From Teredinibacter franksiae (GTDB lineage Bacteria > Pseudomonadota > Gammaproteobacteria > Pseudomonadales > Cellvibrionaceae), in assembly GCF_014218805.1 (NCBI RefSeq), contig NZ_JACJUV010000001.1, positions 1,996,501 to 2,060,500 on the forward strand: a DNA stretch of 64,000 nt, read 5' to 3'. Below the pieces are notes generated by a model. The model had not been told where the DNA came from and searched no databases. It saw only the letters and a list, made by a program, of their open reading frames with translations. Below, in pieces: positions 18,259 through 27,927 of the stretch (positions are counted from its first letter, which is position 1; every line of letters starts with the position of its first letter). Made by a program: the position numbers and the translations under genes.

Positions 18259-19005
18259 TTACTTGGCCTGGCCCTGCTTGGCCACTGCATCCATCATCGC
18301 TTTAATCGAATCGGCATCGCCAAGGTACTCTTTCTTCAGAGGATTCAGGTTTTCGTCCAGCTCATACACCAAAGGTACACCGGTAGGAATATTGAGTTCG
18401 AGCACTTCCTCATCGCTCATGCCATCGAGGTACTTAACCAATGCACGCAGACTATTGCCGTGTGCGGCAACGATAACGCGCTTACCGTCCAAAATAGAGG
18501 GGCGAATAACGTCATGCCAATAGGGGAGTACGCGATCGATGGTCAGCTTAAGGCTCTCAGCCTTAGGCAAAATACGAAGGTCAATACCCGCATAACGTGG
18601 GTCTTGGCCCGGAAAGTGTTCGCTATCTTCGCCCACTTCAGGTGGCGGTACGTCAAAGCTACGACGCCAAACCTTGACCTGATCTTCGCCGTGCTTGGCG
18701 GCAGTTTCAGCTTTATCCAAACCAGTAAGCGCACCGTAGTGACGCTCGTTCAAACGCCAATGGCGTTGAGTAGGCAGCCACATCTGGCCCATTTCCTCTA
18801 GCGCTAGCGACAAAGTGCGCATAGCGCGGGTAAGAACTGAAGAGTACGCCAGGTCAAATTCAAAACCCGCCTCTTTCAGCAAGCGACCGCCATTGCGGGC
18901 CTGCGCGATACCGGCATCAGTCAGATCCACATCGTGCCAACCGGTGAAACGGTTCTCTAGGTTCCACTGGCTTTCGCCGTGGCGAATTAATACCAATTTG
19001 TACAT
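18259..19005 (-). CDS. gpmA: 2,3-bisphosphoglycerate-dependent phosphoglycerate mutase
   Basis: 248 residues. The phosphohistidine motif [16 protein letters not shown] begins near residue 8, and [16 protein letters not shown] carries the second catalytic His. The C-terminal [13 protein letters not shown] is typical of GpmA. It interconverts 3- and 2-phosphoglycerate in glycolysis. It is divergent from envC; many relatives carry the unrelated GpmI at this locus. Confidence 0.95.
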   Translation of the reverse strand: MYKLVLIRHGESQWNLENRFTGWHDVDLTDAGIAQARNGGRLLKEAGFEFDLAYSSVLTRAMRTLSLALEEMGQMWLPTQRHWRLNERHYGALTGLDKAETAAKHGEDQVKVWRRSFDVPPPEVGEDSEHFPGQDPRYAGIDLRILPKAESLKLTIDRVLPYWHDVIRPSILDGKRVIVAAHGNSLRALVKYLDGMSDEEVLELNIPTGVPLVYELDENLNPLKKEYLGDADSIKAMMDAVAKQGQAK

Positions 19006-19227
19006 ATAATCAGTCCTCTGCGAGATAGGTTACGCAACCGTAAAACATCCCCGAATACAATCGACCTTTGGGCTTGCTGTGCAGTTGCTTTTTGCGGCCG
19101 CAATGATCCCAGCTTGGAGCAGCAAAATCCAGAGCCAGCGCGGCCTTTAGCGCGATTAAGATCAAAAACCCGGCGATAAGCACAAATCCCCCTTCGCCTT
19201 CTAGGAAATTGCGTTACACTTCGCCCC

Positions 19228-20376
19228 ATGAGAAGCCCTATGTATTCCTTCATCGTCGCCCTAACCAGTGTCATCTGTATCTACAGTTGCAGCCTGTTTG
19301 CCGACGAGCAGGCCGACCAAGAAAAGCTGGATAAAGTCAAAAAGGCTATCGCCGAATTAAAGGCCGAACTGGAAGCGACCAAGGGCAGTCGCGCGCAAAT
19401 GCTTAAAAGTTTGGAAAAATCAGAAAAGGAAATTGGCAACCTCAGCACCAAAGCCAATAAGCTCAAGGGCGAGCTTAATCTCCAGCAAAAGAATTTGAAC
19501 GAGCTACGCGACGAACGCAGCCAGCTGCACAAACATAAAACCTCACAACAATCGTTAGTGGGGCAGCACATCAACGCCGCATACAGGCTGGGCCAACAGA
19601 GCAACCTGCGCCTACTGTTGAATCAACAAGACCCCTCCACCGTTGCGCGTAACCTCAAGTATTACGACTATGTCATACGTGCGCGCAGTGACCGAATAGA
19701 CGCGTTCACCCAAACTATTCAGCGTATTAACACCCTGGAACCCGAGATTAGCTACCAAGCTGAAAAGCTTGCACATAACCATCACCAACTGAGAGAAAAG
19801 CAGACCCAACTACAATCGGCTCAAAAAAAAAGAAAATCCACACTTAGCCGGCTCGACTCCAGTATTGCTAATCAGGGCCAGGAGCTCAAATCGCTCAACC
19901 AGGACCGCAGCCGTTTAGAAGAGCTGCTCAACCAAGTAACCGCGTGGCTAGATGACATTAAAGTGCCGCAAACCGGTAAATTCAGCAAATTTAAAGGCAA
20001 ACTGCCCTGGCCCGCCAATGGGCGAGTACTGAAAAACTACGGTGCTTCACGTGTGGGCAACAAAATGTCCTGGCAGGGTATGCTGATCGGCTCAAAATCG
20101 GGTGCTCCCGTTTCGGCCGTGCACCATGGGCGCATCATTTTTTCTGACTACCTTCGTGGTCATGGGCTACTCATAATCATCGACCACGGTGATGGCTATA
20201 TGACGCTTTACGCGCATAACCAAGCGCTGTACAAGGAACTGGGCGAATGGGTAGGTGTCGGAGAAGTGATTGCCTCGGTGGGTAACAGCGGAGGCCAACA
20301 GAAATTCGCCCTATACTTTGAGCTGCGTTACAAGGGGAAGCCCACGAACCCGAAACGATGGTTCAAATCGGCATAA
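19228..20376 (+). CDS. envC: Murein hydrolase activator EnvC (degenerate LytM)
   Basis: 382 residues. A signal peptide (about 1-25) is followed by a long coiled coil (about 28-240, rich in Lys, Glu, Gln, Leu) and a C-terminal LytM/M23 domain. The zinc-binding HxH of active M23 enzymes is replaced (ALYFELR in place of HLHFEL), as in EnvC, which does not cut peptidoglycan but activates amidases at the division septum. A second ATG four codons in (19240) is an alternative start. ctpA follows after 51 bp. Confidence 0.9.
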   Translation: MRSPMYSFIVALTSVICIYSCSLFADEQADQEKLDKVKKAIAELKAELEATKGSRAQMLKSLEKSEKEIGNLSTKANKLKGELNLQQKNLNELRDERSQLHKHKTSQQSLVGQHINAAYRLGQQSNLRLLLNQQDPSTVARNLKYYDYVIRARSDRIDAFTQTIQRINTLEPEISYQAEKLAHNHHQLREKQTQLQSAQKKRKSTLSRLDSSIANQGQELKSLNQDRSRLEELLNQVTAWLDDIKVPQTGKFSKFKGKLPWPANGRVLKNYGASRVGNKMSWQGMLIGSKSGAPVSAVHHGRIIFSDYLRGHGLLIIIDHGDGYMTLYAHNQALYKELGEWVGVGEVIASVGNSGGQQKFALYFELRYKGKPTNPKRWFKSA

Positions 20377-20427
20377 ACTGCCACAATAGTGCACAACACA
20401 ATTAATTTAACGATAAGTGCTTAGTTC

Positions 20428-21786
20428 ATGAAATTCATTGCTCTTCGTCTACACCTGCTTATTTGCTCCACCTTACTTTTCACCCTAGCTTTTAGTGTGA
20501 ACCTGTCTGCCGAGGAACTCGTGGCCAGCGAAACCAAGGCCGAAGAGGAAACCATTAGTGTTCTGCCTCTCGAAGACCTCCGGATATTCACCAAAGCCTA
20601 CGACCACATTCGCCATGCCTATATCGAAGATATCGACGACCGCACCCTGCTGGAATACGCGATTCGTGGCATGCTCGAACAACTAGACCCGCACTCGGCC
20701 TTCCTCGACGCCTCCTCTTTCGATGACCTTCAGGTGCACACCACCGGCGAGTTCGGCGGGCTAGGCATTGAAGTAGGCATGGAAAACGGCTTCATCAAAG
20801 TTATATCACCTATCGACGAAACACCTGCCGCACGTGCGGGCGTAGAAGCCGGCGACCTCATCATCAAACTTGACGACGCTACAGTCAAAGGCATGACACT
20901 GGATGAAGCCGTGGAAAAAATGCGCGGCAATAAAGATACCGATATCGTACTGACCATTGTTCGCGAAGGCACAGACCAACCGTTTGATCTGACCCTTACC
21001 CGCGACATTATTAAAGTACGCAGTGTTCGCTCCGAAATTCTCGAAAACGATTTTGGCTATCTGCGCATTGCACAATTTCAGGTGAATACGGCGAGGGATT
21101 TAGAAGCCGCCTATAAAAAACTACTGAAAGAAAATAGTGACTTGCGCGGTCTGGTTCTGGATTTACGCAACAACCCAGGCGGCGTATTACAAGCCTCTGT
21201 TGGCGTTACCGACCTGTTTTTAGACGGCGGGCTAGTCGTGTATACCGAAGGGCGGCTAAGCGAAGCTAACACCAAATACCAAGCCACCCCTGGTGATATG
21301 ACCAACGCAATGCCACTGGTGGTGTTAATTAACGATGGCTCTGCCAGCGCCTCAGAAATTGTCGCCGGGGCCCTACAAGACCACCGCCGCGCACTGCTTT
21401 TGGGCACCCGCAGTTTCGGTAAAGGCTCGGTGCAAACCGTTATTCCCATCACCGATGATCGCGCCGTTAAACTTACCACTGCACTTTACTATACGCCCAA
21501 CGGTCGCTCTATACAGGCTCAGGGCATCGAACCCGACATCAATGTCGAGCGCGTAAGAGTCACGGCGGTCCGTCCACGTATATCGGTAAAAGAAGCCGAC
21601 TTAAGTGGCCACCTCAAAAACAAAAAAGGTGGAGAAGAGGTTAATTCCAAAGATGACAAAGCCGAAACCGGCCTACACAACCGAGACAGCCAACTCTACG
21701 AAGCACTCAATATTCTGAAGAGCCTAGACCTCTTCCGTCAGTCCCCGGTAGAAGCCGATGCCACTAACGATAGCGCACAGGGCTAA
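20428..21786 (+). CDS. ctpA: S41 C-terminal processing peptidase
   Basis: 452 residues. A signal peptide about 1-28 is followed by a PDZ domain about 100-190 (EFGGLGIEVGMENGFIKVIS; AGVEAGDLIIKLDD). The S41 catalytic core has Ser307 (DGSASASE) and Lys332 (FGKGSVQ), with the usual 25-residue spacing. The charged C-terminal tail is low complexity. It cleaves periplasmic proteins at their C-termini, often murein hydrolases, which fits the position between envC and yibQ. Confidence 0.94.
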   Translation: MKFIALRLHLLICSTLLFTLAFSVNLSAEELVASETKAEEETISVLPLEDLRIFTKAYDHIRHAYIEDIDDRTLLEYAIRGMLEQLDPHSAFLDASSFDDLQVHTTGEFGGLGIEVGMENGFIKVISPIDETPAARAGVEAGDLIIKLDDATVKGMTLDEAVEKMRGNKDTDIVLTIVREGTDQPFDLTLTRDIIKVRSVRSEILENDFGYLRIAQFQVNTARDLEAAYKKLLKENSDLRGLVLDLRNNPGGVLQASVGVTDLFLDGGLVVYTEGRLSEANTKYQATPGDMTNAMPLVVLINDGSASASEIVAGALQDHRRALLLGTRSFGKGSVQTVIPITDDRAVKLTTALYYTPNGRSIQAQGIEPDINVERVRVTAVRPRISVKEADLSGHLKNKKGGEEVNSKDDKAETGLHNRDSQLYEALNILKSLDLFRQSPVEADATNDSAQG

Positions 21787-21813
21787 CGCCTCGTGTAAAC
21801 CTGAGCCTTCGTT

Positions 21814-22689
21814 TTGCTTGTATACCTAAAGAACACCGCACGGGGGCTTGCAGCCCTCTTAGCCGCATGCGCAATGGCCATGAACGCCAACGCCAGCACA
21901 AACGCCACTACCGATAATGCCTGGCAGCACAGCTGCCCTGTCCCTCATCCAAACACTCAGCAGCCCATGGTGGCGATTATTATTGATGACCTGGGCTATC
22001 AAATGGGCCCAGCCCTGCACCTGCTCGAACTTCATCGCGAGCTAACATTCTCGATCATTCCCTTTACCCCCTACGGCCGTAAACTGGCAACACTTGCGCA
22101 CCAACAGCAACGCGAGGTCATGGTTCACGCGCCCATGGAAACCCTACATGAAATTCCCTGGGAACAGGCGCTGCTGGCGAAAATGGATCAACGCCAAATT
22201 CGAGAATTGAGCCAGCAAATGCTAGCCGCTGTGCCCAACGCTCAAGGGTTAAATAACCATGGTGGCAGCCTACTCACCCAACGTACAGAGCATATGGGCT
22301 GGCTAATGGACGAGCTGAAAACAACCAACTTCTACTTTGTAGACAGCCGAACGTCGGCCGCTAGTGTCGCCAGCCGATCGGCCCAAAATGCCGGGGTACC
22401 TCAGATGTCTCGCGATGTATTTCTTGATAATCAGCGTAATACCGAGGCAATACTGGAACAACTCAATAAGCTCGAACAGCTCGCTCGTAAATACGGCCAC
22501 GCTGTCGGCATCGGCCACCCCTACCCAGAAACCCTCGCAGCTTTAGAGTCAAAACTGCCGGAACTGTCCGCGCGTGGCGTTCAGATCGTTCGTATCTCCA
22601 CATTGATCAAAGCCACCACCGGGCACGCTCAATACGCCTTTGAAACCACTCAGCCGCAACTAATGACCGTTCATCCCGAGGCGCCTTAA
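21814..22689 (+). CDS. Divergent polysaccharide deacetylase (YibQ family)
   Basis: 291 residues from a TTG at 21814, 27 bp after ctpA. A signal peptide is at about 1-28. The catalytic-domain start VAIIIDDLGYQMGPALHLLE, followed by TFSIIPFTPYG, MVHAPMET and NNHGGSLLT, is the DUF610/YibQ pattern, a NodB-like fold with altered metal ligands. It is predicted periplasmic. The envC-ctpA-yibQ order is conserved in gammaproteobacteria and suggests a role in envelope remodelling; the substrate is unknown. Confidence 0.88.
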   Translation: MLVYLKNTARGLAALLAACAMAMNANASTNATTDNAWQHSCPVPHPNTQQPMVAIIIDDLGYQMGPALHLLELHRELTFSIIPFTPYGRKLATLAHQQQREVMVHAPMETLHEIPWEQALLAKMDQRQIRELSQQMLAAVPNAQGLNNHGGSLLTQRTEHMGWLMDELKTTNFYFVDSRTSAASVASRSAQNAGVPQMSRDVFLDNQRNTEAILEQLNKLEQLARKYGHAVGIGHPYPETLAALESKLPELSARGVQIVRISTLIKATTGHAQYAFETTQPQLMTVHPEAP

Positions 22690-22975
22690 TCAACCCGACG
22701 GCGTCACACTCTTTTTGTGATCCAGTTCACATTTTAGCCCGATTTGAGCTGCAATTAGAGGCCCTCAGCCTATAATTTCGCCTAAGGTGTTGCGTTTTTT
22801 ACAAGCTCGTACCACCCTTCAGGCACCCCAATTCAGACAAGTGCTGATTAACCGCGCGTGACAAGATATGAAAATTGGGGCCTGTTAGCCGCACCTCTAC
22901 AATAGGTGTGCATGCGCGTAACCCGCGTATCGATAATCGAATGTATGGAATGAGTTAAGTAAAGGAGTAGATATT

Positions 22976-23197
22976 ATGAACAGAACTGGCGAAGAATGTG
23001 GTTTACCAAACCGCTCCAATCGTTATTTTCAAAAGAGTGAGTACTGGTATTACAGCACGCGAGAAGGCGTAGATATCGGTCCTTTCGACACCATGCACGA
23101 AGCCGAAACAGGCGCGAGTGATTTTATCGACTTTATTATTCACGCCGAGCCTGATGTTATTCAAACGCTCGAGCGTTACTCAGGTAAAGCGGCCTAA
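22976..23197 (+). CDS. Small conserved-looking protein (DUF6316-like)
   Basis: 73 residues with a strong AAGGAG 8 bp before the ATG and a terminator 15 bp after the stop, so a real gene. The middle reads NRYFQKSEYWYYSTREG then IGPFDTMHEAE, aromatic and acidic, with no signal or membrane helix. It resembles the short DUF6316 proteins of marine gammaproteobacteria from memory. Function unknown. Confidence 0.7.
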   Translation: MNRTGEECGLPNRSNRYFQKSEYWYYSTREGVDIGPFDTMHEAETGASDFIDFIIHAEPDVIQTLERYSGKAA

Positions 23198-23212
23198 TAA
23201 AAAAAATTCCAG

Positions 23213-23231
23213 CGGGAGGCAGTGCCTCCCG
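23213..23231 (+). terminator. Terminator after the 73-residue gene
   Basis: CGGGAGGC-AGT-GCCTCCCG followed by TTTCTTCTTTT. Confidence 0.85.
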
Positions 23232-23658
23232 TTTCTTCTTTTACAGCCCCGTTCAACCCCTTGTTGCCTAACCTAAACCCAAGGATTCCTGTCTAACCTT
23301 GGGTAGAACCTGTTGCCGTAACGCCATATTCGGGAACCGTCTTAAATACTCCCCGCTAGACACCTCAAGACAAGCCCCTCGAACAGAACCCCTGAACGCA
23401 TAGCTGTCGGTATTACTGAAGCCTTCTCAACAATACCCTGGTTCCGTAAGCTTCGCTTATCCCTGCCCTTGCACCCCGCCCCTTACCATCAATGCCGCCA
23501 TTTCCACGCCCCGCTTGCGCCTACTGCACCGTCAACTGAAACCGTTTCACTCCGTTGCCATCACTATGGATTGTAAAACGTGGCTAGGTTCTGGCAGGCA
23601 CTTGGACTTATGCCCACAGGCTGTCAAACACCAACAGCTAAAAACCCCTACATACAAA
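23232..23658. other. Intergenic stretch without visible gene
   Basis: Lies between two terminators of convergent genes. The only structure seen is an inverted repeat ACCCAAGG/CCTTGGGT near 23278-23305. Long readings across it on the plus strand lack a ribosome site and protein-like composition. Confidence 0.5.
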
Positions 23659-23682
23659 AGGCCCGGTAAGAGTACCGGGCCT
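23659..23682 (-). terminator. Terminator of the Spy/CpxP-like gene
   Basis: AGGCCCGGTA-AGAG-TACCGGGCCT, a 10-bp perfect stem. On the minus strand it is followed by TTTTG. Confidence 0.8.
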
Positions 23683-23715
23683 AATATTGACGTCTTTATA
23701 GTAAAAACAATTAGC

Positions 23716-24195
23716 TTACTCTTCGCCGTCATTGCGCCAGCGACCCTGACCCCTTCCCTCCATTCGCTTCTCGTGTATTACCTGAAGCTCTGCACGCTGC
23801 TCTTCGGTAAGAATTTCGATAAATGCTTTGTGCCGCTCAGCCTTGCTCATCACTCGTGCACGAGACCGCTCAGCCGCTTCTGCCGCCAACGCTTCAACCT
23901 GGGAGTCATAGTCTGCTGCATCGGGATCCAGCTTATGTATACCCGCAGCCATGCCTCCGCGGCGGCCCTGCCGATCTCCCGCCGCTGCACGTGTATCTTC
24001 ATGCAGCACCTTTACAGCTTCACGCTGCTCATCAGAAAGCTCCAGCTTTTCCGCCAACACTTCAAACCGCTTAAAACCACCACCATCGCCATAACCACCA
24101 CCACCGCACTTTTGACCATGATGGCCAGCCGCAGCAACAACCGAACCCGACATGAGTACGCCAAAGGCCAACGCCGATATACAATTTTTCATCAC
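23716..24195 (-). CDS. Spy/CpxP-family periplasmic protein
   Basis: 159 residues. The signal peptide is about 1-22, followed by a Gly/His-rich segment (HHGQKCGGGGYGDGGG). A helical hairpin carries two LTxxQ-type motifs: LSDEQREAV near 53 and LTEEQRAEL near 129. CpxP/Spy proteins act as periplasmic chaperones and, for CpxP, as inhibitors of the CpxA sensor. It is divergent from the cpxR-like gene with a CpxR-type box between, the classic CpxP feedback arrangement. The His/Cys-rich part could bind metal. Confidence 0.85.
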   Translation of the reverse strand: MMKNCISALAFGVLMSGSVVAAAGHHGQKCGGGGYGDGGGFKRFEVLAEKLELSDEQREAVKVLHEDTRAAAGDRQGRRGGMAAGIHKLDPDAADYDSQVEALAAEAAERSRARVMSKAERHKAFIEILTEEQRAELQVIHEKRMEGRGQGRWRNDGEE

Positions 24196-24266
24196 ACTTG
24201 CTCCTTATTAATTAAGTTGACAGGCTTAGTTTGCGCCTTATCCACGCTAAGTTGGGTTAAGGCAGT

Positions 24267-24281
24267 GTAAAGTTAGGTAAA
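24267..24281. promoter_or_regulatory. CpxR-type binding box
   Basis: GTAAA-GTTAG-GTAAA is an exact match to the CpxR consensus GTAAA-N5-GTAAA. It lies 40 bp before the response-regulator ATG and about 72 bp before the Spy/CpxP-like start, so it could serve both promoters. Confidence 0.8.
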
Positions 24282-24320
24282 GCCCTAAAATTAACACCTA
24301 TGATTAGATAAAGTTCTCTT

Positions 24321-25043
24321 ATGAACACACCTGAATTTAACAGCACAGCCAATATCCTGTTAGTAGACGATGACCAAACACTCTGCGAGCTAATATCGGC
24401 CTACCTGCAACGCGACAACTTCACCGTTGAATCGGTACACTCAGGCGAAGCCGCGCTGCAGCACCTATCCCAGCCAAATACCATTGCAGCCATGGTTTTA
24501 GATATCATGATGCCGGGCCTCTCAGGCCTAGAAGTACTGCAAATGCTAAGGCAAAAAAGTAACCTTCCAGTAATTATGCTCACCGGTAGGGGAGATGATA
24601 TCGACCGCATACTCGGCCTGGAGATGGGCGCCGACGACTACCTAGCAAAGCCCTGCAATCCACGCGAACTGGTCGCACGCCTGCGCGCCGTGCTTCGCCG
24701 AGTAAAACCACAGCAAGTAATCGACAACCTCCAGCCTTTGCAACTTCACGGTATAACCCTCGATCTAGGTATGCTAACCGCAGAGGTTAATAACGCCTCG
24801 TTAAAACTCACCAGTGCAGAGCTAAATACACTACGCCTGCTTATGGAAAGTGCTGGCACAACATTAACCAAGCAAACCCTTACCGAACAAGTACTTCACC
24901 GAAAACTAGAAGTGTACGACCGAAGTATAGATGTACACATCAGCCGTTTAAGGCAAAAACTCGCCGCGGTTGGCGTTACCGATATTATCAAGGCCATTCG
25001 CGGAGCGGGCTACCAAATGATTTCTGCGGGTAACCACAAGTGA
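24321..25043 (+). CDS. cpxR: CpxR-like response regulator
   Basis: 240 residues. The receiver domain has the DDD acid pocket near 16-18, phospho-acceptor Asp61 (MVLDIMMPG) and the usual Thr and Lys. The C-terminal OmpR-type winged helix runs from about 140 (KLTSAELNTLRLLM; DRSIDVHISRLRQKL; IRGAGYQM). It overlaps the sensor gene by 4 bp. The divergent Spy/CpxP-like gene and the GTAAA box support a Cpx identity over other OmpR-family members. Confidence 0.85.
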   Translation: MNTPEFNSTANILLVDDDQTLCELISAYLQRDNFTVESVHSGEAALQHLSQPNTIAAMVLDIMMPGLSGLEVLQMLRQKSNLPVIMLTGRGDDIDRILGLEMGADDYLAKPCNPRELVARLRAVLRRVKPQQVIDNLQPLQLHGITLDLGMLTAEVNNASLKLTSAELNTLRLLMESAGTTLTKQTLTEQVLHRKLEVYDRSIDVHISRLRQKLAAVGVTDIIKAIRGAGYQMISAGNHK

Positions 25044-26404
25044 AAATATTCAATCGCATATTTTGGAAATTCTTTATTTCATTTTGGTTCGCCAGCCTTG
25101 CCGTCATGTTTGCAACAGCCTATGTCGTTATAGGCGAATTGCAAACTAAGCAATTTCACAAACGCCATCAAGAACTTGTCCGGAATATTGCACAAGACAT
25201 CATCTACCGGCATGAAACAAATCAACCCATGCCTCGACATAACATGCGCCACGACAGACATAATGGCGGCCCACCAATCAACCCCATGGCGGGGCTGCAT
25301 GAACCACCTCCGCAATCGTCGCCATACGAACGCAAAAACATGAACGGTCTAAAAATTAGTGCCGAAAATGGCGACATTATTTTTCAACACAAGTTTAGAG
25401 GGCCAAAAAAAGCTAAAAAAACTTATGTAATAGCCTTAACGTCAGAATCGGGAAAAGCCTACAAGGTACAAGCGTACGCGGCCAAAGCCCCCGCTTTTTT
25501 TCGCGAAGTATTAACACGTTTCTATTCATTTCAATTTATTCTTATATTTATTACCTCCACACTGGTAAGCGCAATATTGAGCTGGACAATTACACGCCCG
25601 CTCAAAGAGTTGGGGCAACATAGTAAACAGTATGCACAAGGAAAAAGCGGGCTACACATAAGCCCGAACCTTACCAACCGTGGAGACGAACTAGGAGACC
25701 TAGCCCGCGACATTGAACTAATGACGAGCAAGGTAAGCGAAACACTTAATTCACAGCAACAATTGCTTTTTGATGTGTCGCATGAACTTAGAGCGCCACT
25801 CGCTAGAATGCAAGCCATCGCAGGGTTACTGGAAACAGATAGCGTCAATGAAAAATATACCGAACGATTACATAGAGAGTTCACATACATCAACAACTTG
25901 ATACAGCAAATTCTCAATTACTCACGGCTAAACCGGGATAGTGAACAGCTACAAAACACCCCACTTAAGTCGCTTATCCAAGATGTGATAGAGACAATTA
26001 AAATCGAGCACCCGAATAAAAATATTATATTTACCCATAACGATAGTGACTCAACCATAAAAATATACCCCCATCTACTCACGGGTGCGGTGGAAAATAT
26101 AATCAGAAATGCGTGTGTACACACGCCATTAGACACCGCTATTGATATCAGCCTTACGGCCAACGCAAACACGCTACACATTAATATCCGAGATCACGGA
26201 GAAGGTGTGCCCCATTCAGACATCGAAAAACTCACAACGCCGTTCTATCGCGCAGGCAACAAAATGCACGCCAAAGGGTTTGGCCTAGGGCTTAGCATTG
26301 CCCACAAATCCGTACAAAAGCACCACGGTACAATGAACATTAAAAATAACGACGGCGGCGGGCTAATGGTGGCGATAGCGCTACCGAGAGACATACACGA
26401 ATAA
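25040..26404 (+). CDS. cpxA: CpxA-like sensor histidine kinase
   Basis: 454 residues. Membrane helices are at about 11-33 and 158-180, with a His/Pro/Met-rich periplasmic domain between (contains PRHNMRHDRHNGGPP). HAMP, then H-box DVSHELRAPLARM with His248, N-box (IIRNACVHTP) and G boxes (DHGEGVPHSD; GFGLGLSIAH) follow. It senses envelope stress and phosphorylates the regulator encoded just upstream. The metal-ligand-rich loop is unusual for CpxA and may give metal responsiveness. GTG start at the 4-bp overlap. Confidence 0.85.
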   Translation: MKIFNRIFWKFFISFWFASLAVMFATAYVVIGELQTKQFHKRHQELVRNIAQDIIYRHETNQPMPRHNMRHDRHNGGPPINPMAGLHEPPPQSSPYERKNMNGLKISAENGDIIFQHKFRGPKKAKKTYVIALTSESGKAYKVQAYAAKAPAFFREVLTRFYSFQFILIFITSTLVSAILSWTITRPLKELGQHSKQYAQGKSGLHISPNLTNRGDELGDLARDIELMTSKVSETLNSQQQLLFDVSHELRAPLARMQAIAGLLETDSVNEKYTERLHREFTYINNLIQQILNYSRLNRDSEQLQNTPLKSLIQDVIETIKIEHPNKNIIFTHNDSDSTIKIYPHLLTGAVENIIRNACVHTPLDTAIDISLTANANTLHINIRDHGEGVPHSDIEKLTTPFYRAGNKMHAKGFGLGLSIAHKSVQKHHGTMNIKNNDGGGLMVAIALPRDIHE

Positions 26405-26811
26405 CACCCTATAATGGTGTGGAGTTGTAATGCGCACAGCTATACACCTCGCTATGCCAGCTCAAACAAACAGCACTTCCTATGCCGGCTAACGCCTGAC
26501 TTAATGAGTCGCCTGCAGGGAAGCGCCTATAGCGCGCCAAGCCCAAAGCCATAAACATTGAACCCCCTTTTAGTAAGCCGCACATAAAGCGCAGCGCCTG
26601 CATAAAACGTTAAGAATCCGCCAATAATAGGCATCAATGCGCGCGCAACCACCAAATGTACGCTATTTCTATCAATTGTTCGTGCATAGGGCCATACTGA
26701 TATCGTTACGCCTCGACTTGGCTGTTTGACTCGAGATCATTGCGTGGCCACACCCTCAAGCTAGCTCCAACTAGCTTTAGGTTTAAGAGGTTACCCCAAG
26801 AGGAAAGTATC
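26405..26811. other. Intergenic stretch without visible gene
   Basis: A short dyad ACACC-CTATAAT-GGTGT follows the cpxA stop but has no T tract. Several GC-rich half palindromes (GCGCCTATAGCGCGCC near 26522-26537) are present. No reading with a ribosome site was found. Confidence 0.4.
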
Positions 26812-26928
26812 ATGAGCAAAGGACAAGACAGTAAAAAAAGCGCTAAAAAGAAACCGCTTTTAACCCCAAAAGAAAAGAAAGCGGCAAAGGCCGCCAAAAA
26901 AACAACAACCAATGTTTTAGGCAATTAA
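26812..26928 (+). CDS. Lysine-rich 38-residue protein
   Basis: Starts at ATG 26812, 7 bp after AGAGGAAA, and reads MSKGQDSKKSAKKKP then LLTPKEKKAAKAAKK and TTTNVLGN. About 40% of residues are Lys. An earlier in-frame ATG at 26740 has no ribosome site and adds an unlike N-terminus. Short lysine-rich proteins of this kind recur in gammaproteobacteria; role unknown, nucleic-acid binding possible from charge. Confidence 0.65.
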   Translation: MSKGQDSKKSAKKKPLLTPKEKKAAKAAKKTTTNVLGN

Positions 26929-27330
26929 AGGGCGGAATACTCATCGAGCTTTTTCGGTGGCCTTTATTTTGGGAGACAAAACAAAGGCCTATCGCCTTAC
27001 CTCAACAGCAACACCAGCTAAAGCAAACTAACAGTGGCAGACGTCGGGTAGCACTTCCCTTCTAATGGGGGGAATAACCTGCCAAATTTGACAATATCGA
27101 GTGTCTTACTTGTGCCGTCAACGGATGTTCAGCCGAACTATAAAGCTCGTAGTCGGCTTCAATTTTTCTCTTCACTCGAGAAAAACTCAACGGTCAATTA
27201 CACGATACACATTTTAACCGAAGCTCGTTCACTCAAGGGGCGCTCCTCCTGAATGGGTTATTTCAGCCGCTCTCTCTAAAAGCGAGCTTAGAGCGTGTGC
27301 AAATTCATCACACGTGCAGAATATGCAAAA
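26929..27330. other. Intergenic stretch without visible gene
   Basis: No reading with a plausible start and ribosome site on either strand, and no clear repeat. It separates the lysine-rich protein from the terminator of the NfeD/SPFH operon. Confidence 0.4.
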
Positions 27331-27356
27331 GTATCGACCCACTTATGGGTCGATAC
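27331..27356 (-). terminator. Likely terminator of the SPFH-NfeD operon
   Basis: GTATCGACCC-ACTTAT-GGGTCGATAC, a 10-bp perfect dyad. On the minus strand it is followed by TTTTGCATATT. It is 91 bp after the NfeD stop. Confidence 0.6.
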
Positions 27357-27447
27357 CAACAACAGTCAAAATATAGCCTACATATGACCATCTATTTTGT
27401 CGCTTTAACCTAACGCGTATAGCGTAATAAAACCCTATCAAAACACC

Positions 27448-27918
27448 TTACGAAACAGGCTTAACCAACATCGTTGTGCCCTCTACACCCACAATAGTAC
27501 AGAGGCTCTCCTCGGTAATGGAATCAACGCCCGCGTCCTCACTGATACGTGCGTTCCAATCAATACCCGAGTAACGAATCTTGCCGCCGTTTAGGTCAAT
27601 AACCGTTGAAGCCGGCACCTTAATGCCAATCATATCGCTACTGGAATCAGGGCCACCACCCGAGTTTTGAAACCTTTTAAGTGGCTGCCAAAGCACTGCT
27701 GCAAGTAAGGCCGTACAAACACCTAATGTAAAAATTTCACTTTCCCATCCAGCAATAATGCCAAAGCTAGTCAGTGCACCCGTAATAAACGCGGCAATTC
27801 CAAAGAATAGCAACGGCCCACTCAGGCCAAGCACACCCAGTTCAACTATCAGGCTTACACCGCCGATCAAATATAAAACTTGATCATGATTATCGAGCAG
27901 GTATTGGATAATGTCCAT
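27448..27918 (-). CDS. NfeD-family membrane protein
   Basis: 156 residues. Hydrophobic helices (about 14-35, 38-55 and 60-78) precede a C-terminal OB-fold-like beta domain (KVPASTVIDLNGGKIRYSG; GVEGTTMLVKPV). NfeD proteins pair with SPFH/stomatin proteins at membrane microdomains; the SPFH gene lies 9 bp upstream on the same strand, confirming the pairing. Confidence 0.88.
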   Translation of the reverse strand: MDIIQYLLDNHDQVLYLIGGVSLIVELGVLGLSGPLLFFGIAAFITGALTSFGIIAGWESEIFTLGVCTALLAAVLWQPLKRFQNSGGGPDSSSDMIGIKVPASTVIDLNGGKIRYSGIDWNARISEDAGVDSITEESLCTIVGVEGTTMLVKPVS

Positions 27919-27927
27919 TCTGTACCT

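Noticed and set aside
23515..24270. 251-codon plus-strand frame opposite the Spy/CpxP-like gene
   Set aside because: Overlaps a well-supported signal-peptide protein on the other strand and shows no recognisable domain.
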